Of a stretch of 64,000 bases of DNA, positions 42,877 through 52,031 are shown piece by piece. Under the pieces are notes generated by a model. It was given only the letters and a program-made list of their open reading frames with translations, searched no databases and had not been told where the DNA came from. Numbering within the stretch: the stretch's first letter is position 1; the number at the start of each line of letters is the position of its first letter. The stretch lies in the NCBI GenBank assembly GCA_017852395.1, contig JAFMLE010000005.1, positions 1-64,000 of the forward strand, given 5' to 3'. Source of the stretch: Flavobacteriaceae bacterium. GTDB lineage: Bacteria; Bacteroidota; Bacteroidia; Flavobacteriales; Flavobacteriaceae. The position numbers and the translations under genes were made by a program.

Positions 42877-43962
42877 TTAGGGCTCCCAAATTCGGAAAAC
42901 TCTGGAGCCAATGCCTGTTAAAAGTTCATAGCTGATGGTTTCGGATTGACGCGCTAAGGTTGCTGCAGATTGTTGATTGCCAAAAATTTGAACTGTATCT
43001 CCCACTTGACACTTACAGTTAGAAACGTCAATCATCAACATGTCCATACATACATTGCCTACTATAGGGACTTTGGTTGCGCCAATGCAAACGGTGCCTT
43101 TTTGTTTTCCAAAATGCCGCCCGATGCCATCGGCATGCCCTAAAGGAAGGGTCGCAATAACGCTGTCCTTGGGAGCAACCCAACCTTGATCATAGCCCAC
43201 CGTTTCTCCTTTTTGGATGTGATGAATTTGTGAAATGACACTTTCTAAAGTTGCAATAGGCTGCAGGCTCTGGTCCCATTCTGGATGGTTTGCAAAACCA
43301 TACAATCCGATACCGCATCGCACAGCATCAAGTTGCTGCTCCGGATAATTATACACCCCTGAAGTATTAAGCAAGTGAAACCAGGGGCTTTGCTCCGTAT
43401 CTTTTTCGTGCAAGGCTTTTATCTCCAAAAAAGTGTTGATTTGCTTGTCACTTGCTCGGTGCGGCCGTGGCCCTTCAGATTCAATTAGGTGCGAATATAC
43501 ACTAATCAACGACATGTTTGATTTGGCAGCATTGGCGATGACCCAATTGGCTTCTTCGGGTAAGAAGCCAATCCGATTGAGTCCCGTGTTGTATTTGATA
43601 TGAACAGGATATTTTGCGGTCGTACTTTGCACAAGTTCAGAAAAAGCATGCCACGTCTGTTTGCTGTAAAGCACGGGTTCTAATCGGTAATCGATCAGGG
43701 TCTTAAAATGGGCTATTTGGGGGTAAAAAACCATAATCGGAAGCTGGATTCCTGCTTCGCGTAGTTCCTGTCCTTCAGCGACATAAGCAACCGCGAGGTA
43801 ATCTGTTTGCAAGGCCTCAAGTTGTTTTGCCACTGCTACGGCACCATGGCCATAGGCGTTGGCTTTGACCACGGCAATGAGTTTGGTAGACGGGGACAAT
43901 CGAGATTTGAGTGCCCAAAAATTATGTGCTAAAGCTTTGGCGCTGATGCGTAATTGATTCAA
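42877..43962 (-). CDS. alr: Alanine racemase
   Basis: A 361-residue PLP enzyme supplying D-alanine for peptidoglycan. Lys33 in AVVKANAYGHGAVAVAKQL binds PLP; the catalytic Tyr is in KGETVGYDQGW, and PIVGNVCMDMLMIDV is the C-terminal signature. Translation starts with TTG at 43962, eight bases after the tdk stop; no ATG fits the family's usual start. It is probably co-transcribed with tdk. Confidence 0.95.
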   Translation of the reverse strand: MNQLRISAKALAHNFWALKSRLSPSTKLIAVVKANAYGHGAVAVAKQLEALQTDYLAVAYVAEGQELREAGIQLPIMVFYPQIAHFKTLIDYRLEPVLYSKQTWHAFSELVQSTTAKYPVHIKYNTGLNRIGFLPEEANWVIANAAKSNMSLISVYSHLIESEGPRPHRASDKQINTFLEIKALHEKDTEQSPWFHLLNTSGVYNYPEQQLDAVRCGIGLYGFANHPEWDQSLQPIATLESVISQIHHIQKGETVGYDQGWVAPKDSVIATLPLGHADGIGRHFGKQKGTVCIGATKVPIVGNVCMDMLMIDVSNCKCQVGDTVQIFGNQQSAATLARQSETISYELLTGIGSRVFRIWEP

Positions 43963-43970
43963 CGGTTTAA

Positions 43971-44579
43971 TTAGGATTTGGTGTTGTTCTTTTCTTCGAT
44001 TTGTTTTTGATTGGCCTTAAAAAAAGCTGCTCTGCTAAGTGGCTCATAGGCTTCTTTTTCTCCGAGCAAAACAAGATCGTCCGTACCCGATTTTCGAAAA
44101 CTGTATTGGGCGAGATTTCCTGTACGGGTACAAACGGCATGTACCTTGGTTACATACTCTGCTGTAGCCATCAAGGCGGGCATGGGTCCAAAAGGGTTGC
44201 CCTTAAAATCCATATCCAAGCCGGCAACAATCACACGAACACCCCGGTTGGCGAGGTCGTTGCATACTTTGACAATTTCATCGTCAAAAAACTGCCCTTC
44301 GTCAATCCCAACCACGTCGCAACCCGAAGCCAAAATGGCAATATTGGCCGCTGCAGGTACGGGTGTAGATCGAATTTGATTTTGGTCGTGTGAAGTAACC
44401 AAGTTATCGTCGTAACGCACGTCAATTGCAGGTTTGAAAATTTCTACTTTTTGTTGGGCAAACTGAGCCCGTTTCAAACGACGGATTAATTCTTCTGTTT
44501 TTCCCGAAAACATCGACCCACAGATCACCTCTATCCACCCAAATTGTTCCTTTTGATTAACCGTGTTTTCTAAAAACAT
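43971..44579 (-). CDS. tdk: Thymidine kinase
   Basis: A 202-residue type II thymidine kinase for pyrimidine salvage. Walker A is ICGSMFSGKTEELIRRL (about residues 20-36), the Asp-Glu metal site is GIDEGQFFDDEIV, and the lasso region AQYSFRKSGTDDLVLLG lies near the end. Of the zinc-ribbon cysteines usual in this family I see only VHAVCTRTG, so the ribbon seems reduced. It leads the tdk-alr pair. Confidence 0.95.
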   Translation of the reverse strand: MFLENTVNQKEQFGWIEVICGSMFSGKTEELIRRLKRAQFAQQKVEIFKPAIDVRYDDNLVTSHDQNQIRSTPVPAAANIAILASGCDVVGIDEGQFFDDEIVKVCNDLANRGVRVIVAGLDMDFKGNPFGPMPALMATAEYVTKVHAVCTRTGNLAQYSFRKSGTDDLVLLGEKEAYEPLSRAAFFKANQKQIEEKNNTKS

Positions 44580-44652
44580 TTTGTAATTTTAAACGAGCCT
44601 ACGCCTACAAACAAAGGTATCAAAACAAATCATTTGACTCAAGTTATTTTCA

Positions 44653-45306
44653 ATGCGCAATAAAATAAGATCCCTAATCCAGGATTTGGCCCATCAAATC
44701 TCCGAACAACAGCTCACCGACGATGCCCAGCTACATCTTCAGATCCAGAAAATTTATGAATTGTCCGTGGTCGCGCAATATCAAAAAGAAAATACGACCC
44801 CCGCACAACAGGGACAAGAAAATCTGATCGAGAGCACCTTGAGAGAACTGGATCTAAAAAAGGCAACACATCAAGAAGCGAACCAAACAACGATTGAAGA
44901 AATTCCACCTTTGATGGATACCATTAAAGATTTGGTTGATGAAATGCCCGAAGCTAAGCTTGGCGAAGCCGTTTTTGAGCCGGTAGAAAAACTTACGTTT
45001 GTCAAAAAAGACACCCCTACCCTTGCATCAAACCAAGAAGAAAACGTAAAAGAAAACATCAACGATCGCTATTCGAAAATCTTAAAAATTGATTTGAATG
45101 ACCGCCTTTCTTTTGTACACCATCTTTTTGATCAAAACATAAAAGAATATGAACGCGTCATTCAACAAATCAGTTCATTGACTTCATGGGAGGAAGCCAA
45201 CTACCTGATTGAGCATTTGGTTAAAAAAGAGTATAATGATTGGGAAGGAAAAGAAGTCGTTGCCACCCGTTTTATTGGTGTTATAAAAACGTATTTTTCG
45301 ACCTAA
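44653..45306 (+). CDS. Hypothetical protein with conserved C-terminal domain
   Basis: A 217-residue soluble protein with two parts. The N-terminal half is helical and acidic, with low-complexity stretches. The C-terminal half (about 135-217, ILKIDLNDRLSFVHHLFDQN... ending YNDWEGKEVVATRFIGVIKTYFS) looks like a compact helical domain. I recall similar hypothetical proteins in flavobacteria near tdk and rsmI but cannot name a function. No membrane segment or catalytic motif is visible. It is divergent from tdk and ends 33 bases before rsmI. Confidence 0.75.
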   Translation: MRNKIRSLIQDLAHQISEQQLTDDAQLHLQIQKIYELSVVAQYQKENTTPAQQGQENLIESTLRELDLKKATHQEANQTTIEEIPPLMDTIKDLVDEMPEAKLGEAVFEPVEKLTFVKKDTPTLASNQEENVKENINDRYSKILKIDLNDRLSFVHHLFDQNIKEYERVIQQISSLTSWEEANYLIEHLVKKEYNDWEGKEVVATRFIGVIKTYFST

Positions 45307-45339
45307 ATTAGGCCAAAAAACTGAACGAAATATCAAACT

Positions 45340-46014
45340 ATGGGATTGAGCCTTGTACCAACTCCAATCGGAAATCTTGGAGATTTTACCCACCGAGCAG
45401 CAACGGTTCTTGAGAACGCCGATCTAATCCTGGCCGAAGACACTCGAACAAGCGGTCGGTTGCTGCAACATTATAAAATTGATACACCCTTGCAAAGTTT
45501 TCACATGCACAATGAGCATCAACGGGTAGCATGGGTTATCGACTTGCTAAAACAAGGACAACAAATCGCTTTAATATCCGATGCAGGCACCCCTGGAATT
45601 TCAGATCCCGGGTTTTTATTGGTGCGTGCTGCTATTGCCGAAGGTATTGAGGTAGAATGTTTGCCTGGTGCAACAGCGCTAATTCCTGCTTTGGTACAAA
45701 GTGGATTGCCAAGCGATCGCTTTCATTTTGAAGGCTTTTTACCCCCCAAAAAAGGACGGCAGTCCCGCCTTGAATATCTCGCACAAAATCCACACACCAC
45801 CATATTGTACGAAAGCCCACATAAACTGCTCAAAACCCTCGAACAACTCAAAGAACACTTTGAACACGACCGGGTAGTTAGTATTTCTAGAGAACTTACC
45901 AAATTGTATGAAACCACATTTAGAGGGACCCTTTCGGAAGCCCAACAGTTTTTTGAAACCAATCCCCCAAAGGGAGAATTTGTACTTTGCATTGCAGGAA
46001 AATCTAAAAAATAA
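45340..46014 (+). CDS. rsmI: 16S rRNA 2'-O-ribose C1402 methyltransferase
   Basis: A 224-residue tetrapyrrole-methylase-fold enzyme of the RsmI family. It begins LSLVPTPIGNLGDFTHRA, followed by AEDTRTSGRLL, ALISDAGTPGISDPGFLLV (SAM-binding) and CLPGATALIPALVQSGL. It methylates the ribose of C1402 in the 16S rRNA decoding centre. The small C-terminal domain found in longer homologues is absent, as often in Bacteroidota. recJ starts two bases after the stop. Confidence 0.95.
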   Translation: MGLSLVPTPIGNLGDFTHRAATVLENADLILAEDTRTSGRLLQHYKIDTPLQSFHMHNEHQRVAWVIDLLKQGQQIALISDAGTPGISDPGFLLVRAAIAEGIEVECLPGATALIPALVQSGLPSDRFHFEGFLPPKKGRQSRLEYLAQNPHTTILYESPHKLLKTLEQLKEHFEHDRVVSISRELTKLYETTFRGTLSEAQQFFETNPPKGEFVLCIAGKSKK

Positions 46015-46016
46015 CG

Positions 46017-47711
46017 ATGCAGTGGCTCCCTATTTCTGTTCCATCTACTGATACGGTTGCAGCAATGCAACAAAACCTCGGCGTTTCTACAACCGTTGCA
46101 CAATTGTTGGTACAAAGAGGTTATGATAGCTTTGAAAAAGCCAAGGCCTTTTTTAGACCCCAACTTTCGATGCTACACGACCCCTTTTTGATGAAGGATA
46201 TGGACCGTGCTGTCGCACGAATTTTACACGCCATTGCAACCCAAGAACAAATTGTAGTCTATGGTGATTATGACGTTGACGGAACTACGGCTGTTGCGTT
46301 ACTTTTTTCTTATTTAAAAACAAAAACACCCCATGTCCATTTTTATATCCCAGACCGTTATACAGAAGGTTATGGCATTTCTAGATTGGGGATAGAAGTT
46401 GCCAGTCAAAATAACGCGGGGCTTATTATCGCGCTAGATTGTGGAATTAAAGCCCTTGAACAAGTAAACTTCGCGAAACGTTTAGGGATCGATTTTATAA
46501 TCTGTGATCACCATTTGCCTGGAGACAAACTCCCAGAAGCAGTTGCTGTACTGGATCCCAAAAGAAGTGATTGCCACTATCCTTATGATGCCCTTTGTGG
46601 CTGCGGGATCGGGTTTAAGCTGATTCAGGCGCTTCATATAAAACAAAAAGGTAATCCAAAAGAACTCGAAAACTATTTGGACCTGGTAGCCACAGCTATT
46701 GCGGCAGATATTGTTCCTATTACAGGTGAAAATCGCGTGTTGACCCATTTTGGAATTGCACAAATGCAAATAAAACCTAGATTGGGATTTGCTCCGTTTC
46801 TAAAACAATTAAACGGCACAATCACCGTTTCCGATCTTGTTTTTAAAATTGCCCCAAGAATCAATGCTGCGGGGCGCATGAAACACGGCAAATATGCCGT
46901 AGAATTACTCATCGCAAACACCTCTCAAGAAGCACTTCAATGGGCGCAACAGATCGACGCCTATAACGAAGATCGTAAGGCGCTAGATGATCAAATTACC
47001 CAAGAGGCGCTCACTCAAATCAAAACATTACAAGAAGAAAATACGGCAACTACCGTCGTTTGGAGCGACCACTGGCACAAAGGAGTAATTGGCATTGTCG
47101 CGTCACGACTCATCGAAACGTATTATAAGCCCACCGTTGTACTTTCAAAAAATGGTAACACGTTTACAGGTTCGGTTCGTTCTGTAAAAGGGTTTGATGT
47201 CTACGCCGCATTAGAGGCATGTAGTGCCTTTTTAGATCAGTTTGGCGGGCATCAATTTGCCGCTGGACTAACACTTGATGCGTCACAGCTAGCGGCTTTT
47301 AAAAATGCTTTTGAGCATGCTGTACAGCAACGTATAGATCCGGCCTCAAAAATCCCTTCAATGACCTATGATAGGATTCTTGGTTTGGATGAAATCGACT
47401 TAAAACTCTACCGTATTATCGAGCAAATGGCCCCCTTTGGACCCCATAATATGCGCCCTGTCTTTCGGACGCAATTCTGCAGGGATACTGGGCAATCAAG
47501 ACGTGTGGGACAAGACCAATTGCATCTAAAATTGGTCTGCACAGATCCCAGTGGAGTAGTGCAATCTGGTATTGCATTTGGTATGGGTCATCATTATGAC
47601 TCCCTTAAAAAAGGGACCCCGTTCGAAATTTTATACAGTCTTGATCTCAATACCTTCAATGGTTTTAAAGAACTACAGCTAAAGATTAAGGACCTTAAGT
47701 TTATGGAATAA
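46017..47711 (+). CDS. recJ: Single-strand-specific exonuclease RecJ
   Basis: A 564-residue DHH-family nuclease acting 5' to 3' on single-stranded DNA in recombination and mismatch or base excision repair. The metal-binding motifs are VVYGDYDVDGTTAVALLFS, LIIALDCGIKALEQ, IICDHHLPGDKLPEAVAVLDPK, and the later GGHQFAAGLTLD of the DHHA1 domain (about 370-400). The C-terminal OB-like domain ends at the stop, just before a terminator. It is probably co-transcribed with rsmI. Confidence 0.95.
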   Translation: MQWLPISVPSTDTVAAMQQNLGVSTTVAQLLVQRGYDSFEKAKAFFRPQLSMLHDPFLMKDMDRAVARILHAIATQEQIVVYGDYDVDGTTAVALLFSYLKTKTPHVHFYIPDRYTEGYGISRLGIEVASQNNAGLIIALDCGIKALEQVNFAKRLGIDFIICDHHLPGDKLPEAVAVLDPKRSDCHYPYDALCGCGIGFKLIQALHIKQKGNPKELENYLDLVATAIAADIVPITGENRVLTHFGIAQMQIKPRLGFAPFLKQLNGTITVSDLVFKIAPRINAAGRMKHGKYAVELLIANTSQEALQWAQQIDAYNEDRKALDDQITQEALTQIKTLQEENTATTVVWSDHWHKGVIGIVASRLIETYYKPTVVLSKNGNTFTGSVRSVKGFDVYAALEACSAFLDQFGGHQFAAGLTLDASQLAAFKNAFEHAVQQRIDPASKIPSMTYDRILGLDEIDLKLYRIIEQMAPFGPHNMRPVFRTQFCRDTGQSRRVGQDQLHLKLVCTDPSGVVQSGIAFGMGHHYDSLKKGTPFEILYSLDLNTFNGFKELQLKIKDLKFME

Positions 47712-47712
47712 A

Positions 47713-47740
47713 AAAACCCTGCGTAACGCAGGGTTTTTAT
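47713..47740. terminator. Bidirectional terminator between recJ and the TonB receptor
   Basis: AAAAACCCTGCG (47713-47724), loop TAA, CGCAGGGTTTTT (47728-47739): a 12-base-pair stem with A- and T-runs that allow termination from both sides. It separates two convergent genes. Confidence 0.92.
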
Positions 47741-47757
47741 TTTAAAATCAACCGCTT

Positions 47758-50301
47758 TTAGAAGCGATAACGTAAGCTGAGGTTCCAAGTTGTCCCAAAA
47801 CCAAACCAAACGTAGTTGCTCTTATCGATTCCATTCCAAGTGTCTGATCCAGCAGTAGCGTGGATGTTAGAATTGGATTCTGCGATATAGGTTGTATTAA
47901 ACAAGTTGTTGATGTTTAAACGTAAACTGGTTGAATGACCAAATAACTCAAAGAAATAGGTAGAACCTAAATCAACCAAACTATACGCTGGCAATTTAAG
48001 CGCACCCTTGTTATTCGGTGATGTAAAGTCAGAATCAGTGATGCTATAGTCTGCATAAAGACCGTCAACGGTTCTTAAGCCCAAGTCCACATTAAGTGAT
48101 GATCCAAAACGGTATTCTGCTTCCCAATAGCTTGTAAACTGCGCTGCGTCACCCACTTTAGCATCTTTAGTGTATAACGTACCTGTACCCACTTGAATTT
48201 GATTTTCATCAAATAATGCAGCATCAAAATCTTTGGTATATCTCCAATCTCCGATTGATAGCATCCCTCTTAACTTAAGGTTTGATCCTGTCGGACGATA
48301 GCTTCCTTCAATCTCGATACCGTTGTGTTGTACGTCGATATTTTTAAATTGTGCAGTACCGTCGACCCCTTGTGTATTGGTTAAACTTCTTGTTACAAAA
48401 CGATCACCCCAGTTGGTAGAATAAAGGTTTACGTTGAAACGTACCGTGTTGGTAACATAACCATATCCCATTTCTACAGACGAAATTTTCTCGTTTTGTA
48501 AATCTGGATTTACGATGTTTGCAAAATTTGGAAATACGGCATCAAAGTTTGGTTGACGGCTGATATAACCCGCGTTGAAAAATATATTGGCTTTTTCGTT
48601 AAAGTTATAGTTTGCACCTCCTTTAATATATCCACCACCAACATTTTTCTTTTCTGAGATTGGGTTGCCGGGTTGATCAAAAAAGTCTTCTCTTTGGAAG
48701 GACTGATTGGATGTTCCTGCCTGGAAAACAGCATTAAATTTGTCATTAGTGCTGTATTCTGCAAGGAAGTTGAACCCTAACCAGCCAACTAATCCGTTGT
48801 TATAGAAATCAATCTTTGGTCCTCTAATACCCGTGTTTTTAAAGGGTGAAGCCTCAACAGTAGTTTCTATAATTTGACCTGCACTGTTTTTGTTTCCAGT
48901 AGAATAATAACCATCTAGACCCAATAGATCATTAACAACTCTGTAGTGGTATCCTTTATAGTTTCTGGCATCAATTCCAAAAGAATAACGCATTTTACCA
49001 GAAGTGATGTCAAGGTTAGATATAGCACCAACCCAGTCATGCGAGTTCATTGACGCTCTACGTATCAATGTAGCTCGGTTGACTCCAAAATCACGATAAC
49101 CGTTGGAGCCAATCAAAGACCCTTGGAAACGGCTGATATCACCAGTATAAGGGCTTGTAGATGCTTTGTTTACTTGTACCACACGGTCAAAGTTGATGGT
49201 GCCATCGGCATTTCGTGCTTTGGTCCCTGCTACAGAATTGCCATTACCAATACCTAAGTGATCGTAAAGGTCTCTTTGGTATGGAAGAATGTCAATGTCG
49301 CTATTTCTAAAGTTGTTACCTCTAGGGCCTGTTCCTCCACCGCGTCCTGCAGAAGCATAGAAAGATGTGGCTAACGAAATATTATCCGCAATTTGCCAAT
49401 CCCAGTTGAGTGTTGCAAGAGGCTTGTTGTAGAAGTTTCTACGCATGCTGTATTCAGAACCGTTGAGTGTTCCTCCGTTAGAGTTCCATCTTGGATCGAT
49501 TCCGTCTTCACCAAAGTATTCAAAATCACGTATGGATACCCAAACGTCTCTTTGATGGTGCCATTGTCCAGCACCTAGTACAGAAAGGTTTAGAGAATGG
49601 TTGGAGTCGTCAGGAGCATACCCCAAAGCGAAGAAATAAGTCCATCCTTCACCACTAGTGTTGTACACGTATCCATCACCAGACCATTTGCTCAACAAAT
49701 AAGAAGAAGCCCAGCCATTTTCGTTTTTACCGGTGTTGTAAATAACAGATGTTTTGGTATATCCATCGTTACCAATCAGTTGGCTGAACGATCCGCCCTG
49801 AGCGCGCTCTGCTGTTTTGGTAAAAATAGATACCGTTCCTCCAACAGAAGGTACTGCAAGACGGGATGCTCCAAGACCTCTTTGGATTTGAATTCCAGAA
49901 GCCACCTCTGTTAGTCCTTGCCAGTTGGACCAATAGACCCAACCGTTTTCCATATCATTAACGGGTTGCCCGTTGATAAGGAACGAAGTGTTTCGTTGAT
50001 CAAAACCACGTAGTGATATACGAGAGTCTCCATATCCACCACCTTGCTTGGTTGCATAAACCCCGGGGGTGCGGTTCATAATTTCTGGGAATTCTTGGTT
50101 CCCGATCTTAGCGGTAATTTCTTGAGCAGAAATCGCACTAACCGCGATGGGGGTTTCACGGTCCTTGGCTATATCTATGATTTTAGAAGAAACCGTGATT
50201 TCTTCAAGATTTACTTTTAGTATAGAATCTTGAGAAAAGAGGTCTTCTTGACCATAAACAAACCCAATACTTAGTGTTAAAGCAATTAGAATGTTTTTCA
50301 T
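47758..50301 (-). CDS. TonB-dependent receptor
   Basis: An 847-residue outer-membrane transporter. A signal peptide (MKNILIALTLSIGFVYGQ) is followed by a TonB-box-like stretch (LEEITVSSK), a plug domain (IMNRTPGVYATKQGGGYGD, LRGFDQRNTSFLINGQPVND, VGGTVSIFT) and a 22-strand barrel ending in LSLRYRF with the terminal Phe required for assembly. No N-terminal carboxypeptidase-like domain and no SusD partner are present, so it is not a SusC-type glycan importer. The substrate is unknown. Its promoter region has an inverted repeat. Confidence 0.93.
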   Translation of the reverse strand: MKNILIALTLSIGFVYGQEDLFSQDSILKVNLEEITVSSKIIDIAKDRETPIAVSAISAQEITAKIGNQEFPEIMNRTPGVYATKQGGGYGDSRISLRGFDQRNTSFLINGQPVNDMENGWVYWSNWQGLTEVASGIQIQRGLGASRLAVPSVGGTVSIFTKTAERAQGGSFSQLIGNDGYTKTSVIYNTGKNENGWASSYLLSKWSGDGYVYNTSGEGWTYFFALGYAPDDSNHSLNLSVLGAGQWHHQRDVWVSIRDFEYFGEDGIDPRWNSNGGTLNGSEYSMRRNFYNKPLATLNWDWQIADNISLATSFYASAGRGGGTGPRGNNFRNSDIDILPYQRDLYDHLGIGNGNSVAGTKARNADGTINFDRVVQVNKASTSPYTGDISRFQGSLIGSNGYRDFGVNRATLIRRASMNSHDWVGAISNLDITSGKMRYSFGIDARNYKGYHYRVVNDLLGLDGYYSTGNKNSAGQIIETTVEASPFKNTGIRGPKIDFYNNGLVGWLGFNFLAEYSTNDKFNAVFQAGTSNQSFQREDFFDQPGNPISEKKNVGGGYIKGGANYNFNEKANIFFNAGYISRQPNFDAVFPNFANIVNPDLQNEKISSVEMGYGYVTNTVRFNVNLYSTNWGDRFVTRSLTNTQGVDGTAQFKNIDVQHNGIEIEGSYRPTGSNLKLRGMLSIGDWRYTKDFDAALFDENQIQVGTGTLYTKDAKVGDAAQFTSYWEAEYRFGSSLNVDLGLRTVDGLYADYSITDSDFTSPNNKGALKLPAYSLVDLGSTYFFELFGHSTSLRLNINNLFNTTYIAESNSNIHATAGSDTWNGIDKSNYVWFGFGTTWNLSLRYRF

Positions 50302-50320
50302 GAATGATAATAGTTTTTCG

Positions 50321-50356
50321 CAAAATTAATCCATTTTGTTTGACATTTAAATGGAT
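50321..50356 (-). promoter_or_regulatory. Promoter and inverted repeat before the TonB receptor
   Basis: TAATTTTG on the minus strand (50328-50321) matches TAnnTTTG, 19 bases before the receptor ATG. ATCCATTT (50329-50336) and AAATGGAT (50349-50356) form an inverted repeat directly upstream, where an operator would lie. It could also be the terminator stem of pgi, which ends 26 bases further upstream, with the weak tract TAATTTT. Confidence 0.45.
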
Positions 50357-50381
50357 CTTATTAACAAATTATTAAGAAATT

Positions 50382-52031
50382 CTAAGCATTTTGTTTGTAA
50401 ATCCTCAATAATGCCGCAGTAGAGGGATCGTGAGTGTTTTGTGCTTTTTCTACGTCGTTAAAATCTTTTAAAATCGTGTTGGCCAACTGTTTGCCAAGCT
50501 CCACCCCCCACTGATCGTAACTAAAAATATTCCAAAGTACGCCTTGTACAAATATTTTTTGTTCATAAAGGGCGATCAGCGCACCCAGGTTATAGGGAGT
50601 AAGGGATTCAATCAAAAGGGTGTTGGTGGGGCGATTGCCTTCAAAAACCTTATAGGGGGCTAAAAAATCGATTTGTTTTTGGGGCATCCCTTGAGCCTGC
50701 AGTTCGGTTACTACCTGATCGCGGTTTTTGCCCGTCATAAAGGCTTCGGTTTGTGCTATAAAATTAGCCATCAATTTGTCTTGATGATCCTTTTCTGCAT
50801 GGAGTGATTTTTGAAAACCAATAAAATCAGCAGGAATCAACTTGGTGCCTTGATGCATTAACTGAAAAAAAGCGTGTTGGGCGTTGGTTCCAGACGCTCC
50901 CCATATAAGGGTCCCTGTTTGGTAGTTTACAGGGGTGCCGTTGCGGTCTACATATTTGCCATTACTCTCCATTATGCCTTGTTGCAAGTAGGCCGGGAGG
51001 TTTCTCAGGTACTGCGTGTAAGGAATAATTGCTTCGGACTCGGCCTCCCAAAAATTATTGTACCAAAGGCCTATTAGCCCCAGCATTATGGGAATATTTT
51101 TCTCAAAAGAAGCCGTTCTAAAATGATCGTCCATCGCTCCGGCACCTGCCAAAAGCTGATCAAAAGCGTCGGGACCTATGGCCAGACAAATACTGAGTCC
51201 TACGGCACTCCATAATGAAAAACGCCCGCCGACCCAGTCATTCATCGGAAAAACATTGGACGCAGCAATCCCAAATGCGGCGATTTGTTCCAAATTGGTA
51301 GATACCGCCACAAAATGATCCTTTATAGCGGCCTCCGATGCCTGAGCAACAAACCACTTGCGAATCGTGGTTGCGTTGCTGATCGTCTCTTGGGTCGTAA
51401 AGGTTTTAGAAACAATTACAAAAAGGGTTGTTTCGGGATTAATTTTTTTCAACACCTCACGGACATGATCGCCCTCTACATTAGAAACAAAATGAACCGT
51501 TAGGTGATTGCGATAATATTCTAACGCTTCCGTTACCATAGCAGGGCCAAGATCTGATCCTCCAATTCCGATATTAACGATGGTGTCAATTGCCTTGCCG
51601 GTATGGCCTTTCCAAACCCCATCGATGACACGTTGGGCAAAATTGCGCATTTGTATATTAACCTCCGAAATTTCGTGAGCTATGGGCTGTCCATCAACTT
51701 GCACTGATGTTGGTTTGGAGGATCGCAGGGCGGTGTGCAAAACCGCTCGATGTTCTGTTTCGTTGATTTTTTCTCCCTCAAAATATGCAGCAATTGCCTC
51801 CTTAAGCTGACATTCTTTGGCCAAATCAAGGAGTATCTTTTTGGTAGTTTTGGACAATCTATTTTTGGAAAAATCTATATAGAAGTCTTCCCATTGGATC
51901 GTAAAATTGTCCATGCGATCGGGTTCGTTTTTAAAGTGCTGCTGGATGGTCACCTTTTTTTCAGCCTCAAACTGAAGGCCCAACTTTTTCCAAGCTGGAG
52001 CTGTTGTCGGATTAATTTTGGGTAATGGCAT
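50382..52031 (-). CDS. pgi: Glucose-6-phosphate isomerase
   Basis: A 549-residue glycolytic isomerase interconverting glucose 6-phosphate and fructose 6-phosphate. Signatures: VNIGIGGSDLGPAMVTEAL (about residues 142-160), FVIVSKTFTTQETISNA, DWVGGRFSLWSAVGL, GTNAQHAFFQLMHQGT with the catalytic His, and QWGVELGKQLA near the end. I use the ATG at 52031 (MPLPKINPTT); the open frame runs 13 codons further into the M23 gene. Even so the two genes overlap by 20 bases. Confidence 0.96.
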   Translation of the reverse strand: MPLPKINPTTAPAWKKLGLQFEAEKKVTIQQHFKNEPDRMDNFTIQWEDFYIDFSKNRLSKTTKKILLDLAKECQLKEAIAAYFEGEKINETEHRAVLHTALRSSKPTSVQVDGQPIAHEISEVNIQMRNFAQRVIDGVWKGHTGKAIDTIVNIGIGGSDLGPAMVTEALEYYRNHLTVHFVSNVEGDHVREVLKKINPETTLFVIVSKTFTTQETISNATTIRKWFVAQASEAAIKDHFVAVSTNLEQIAAFGIAASNVFPMNDWVGGRFSLWSAVGLSICLAIGPDAFDQLLAGAGAMDDHFRTASFEKNIPIMLGLIGLWYNNFWEAESEAIIPYTQYLRNLPAYLQQGIMESNGKYVDRNGTPVNYQTGTLIWGASGTNAQHAFFQLMHQGTKLIPADFIGFQKSLHAEKDHQDKLMANFIAQTEAFMTGKNRDQVVTELQAQGMPQKQIDFLAPYKVFEGNRPTNTLLIESLTPYNLGALIALYEQKIFVQGVLWNIFSYDQWGVELGKQLANTILKDFNDVEKAQNTHDPSTAALLRIYKQNA

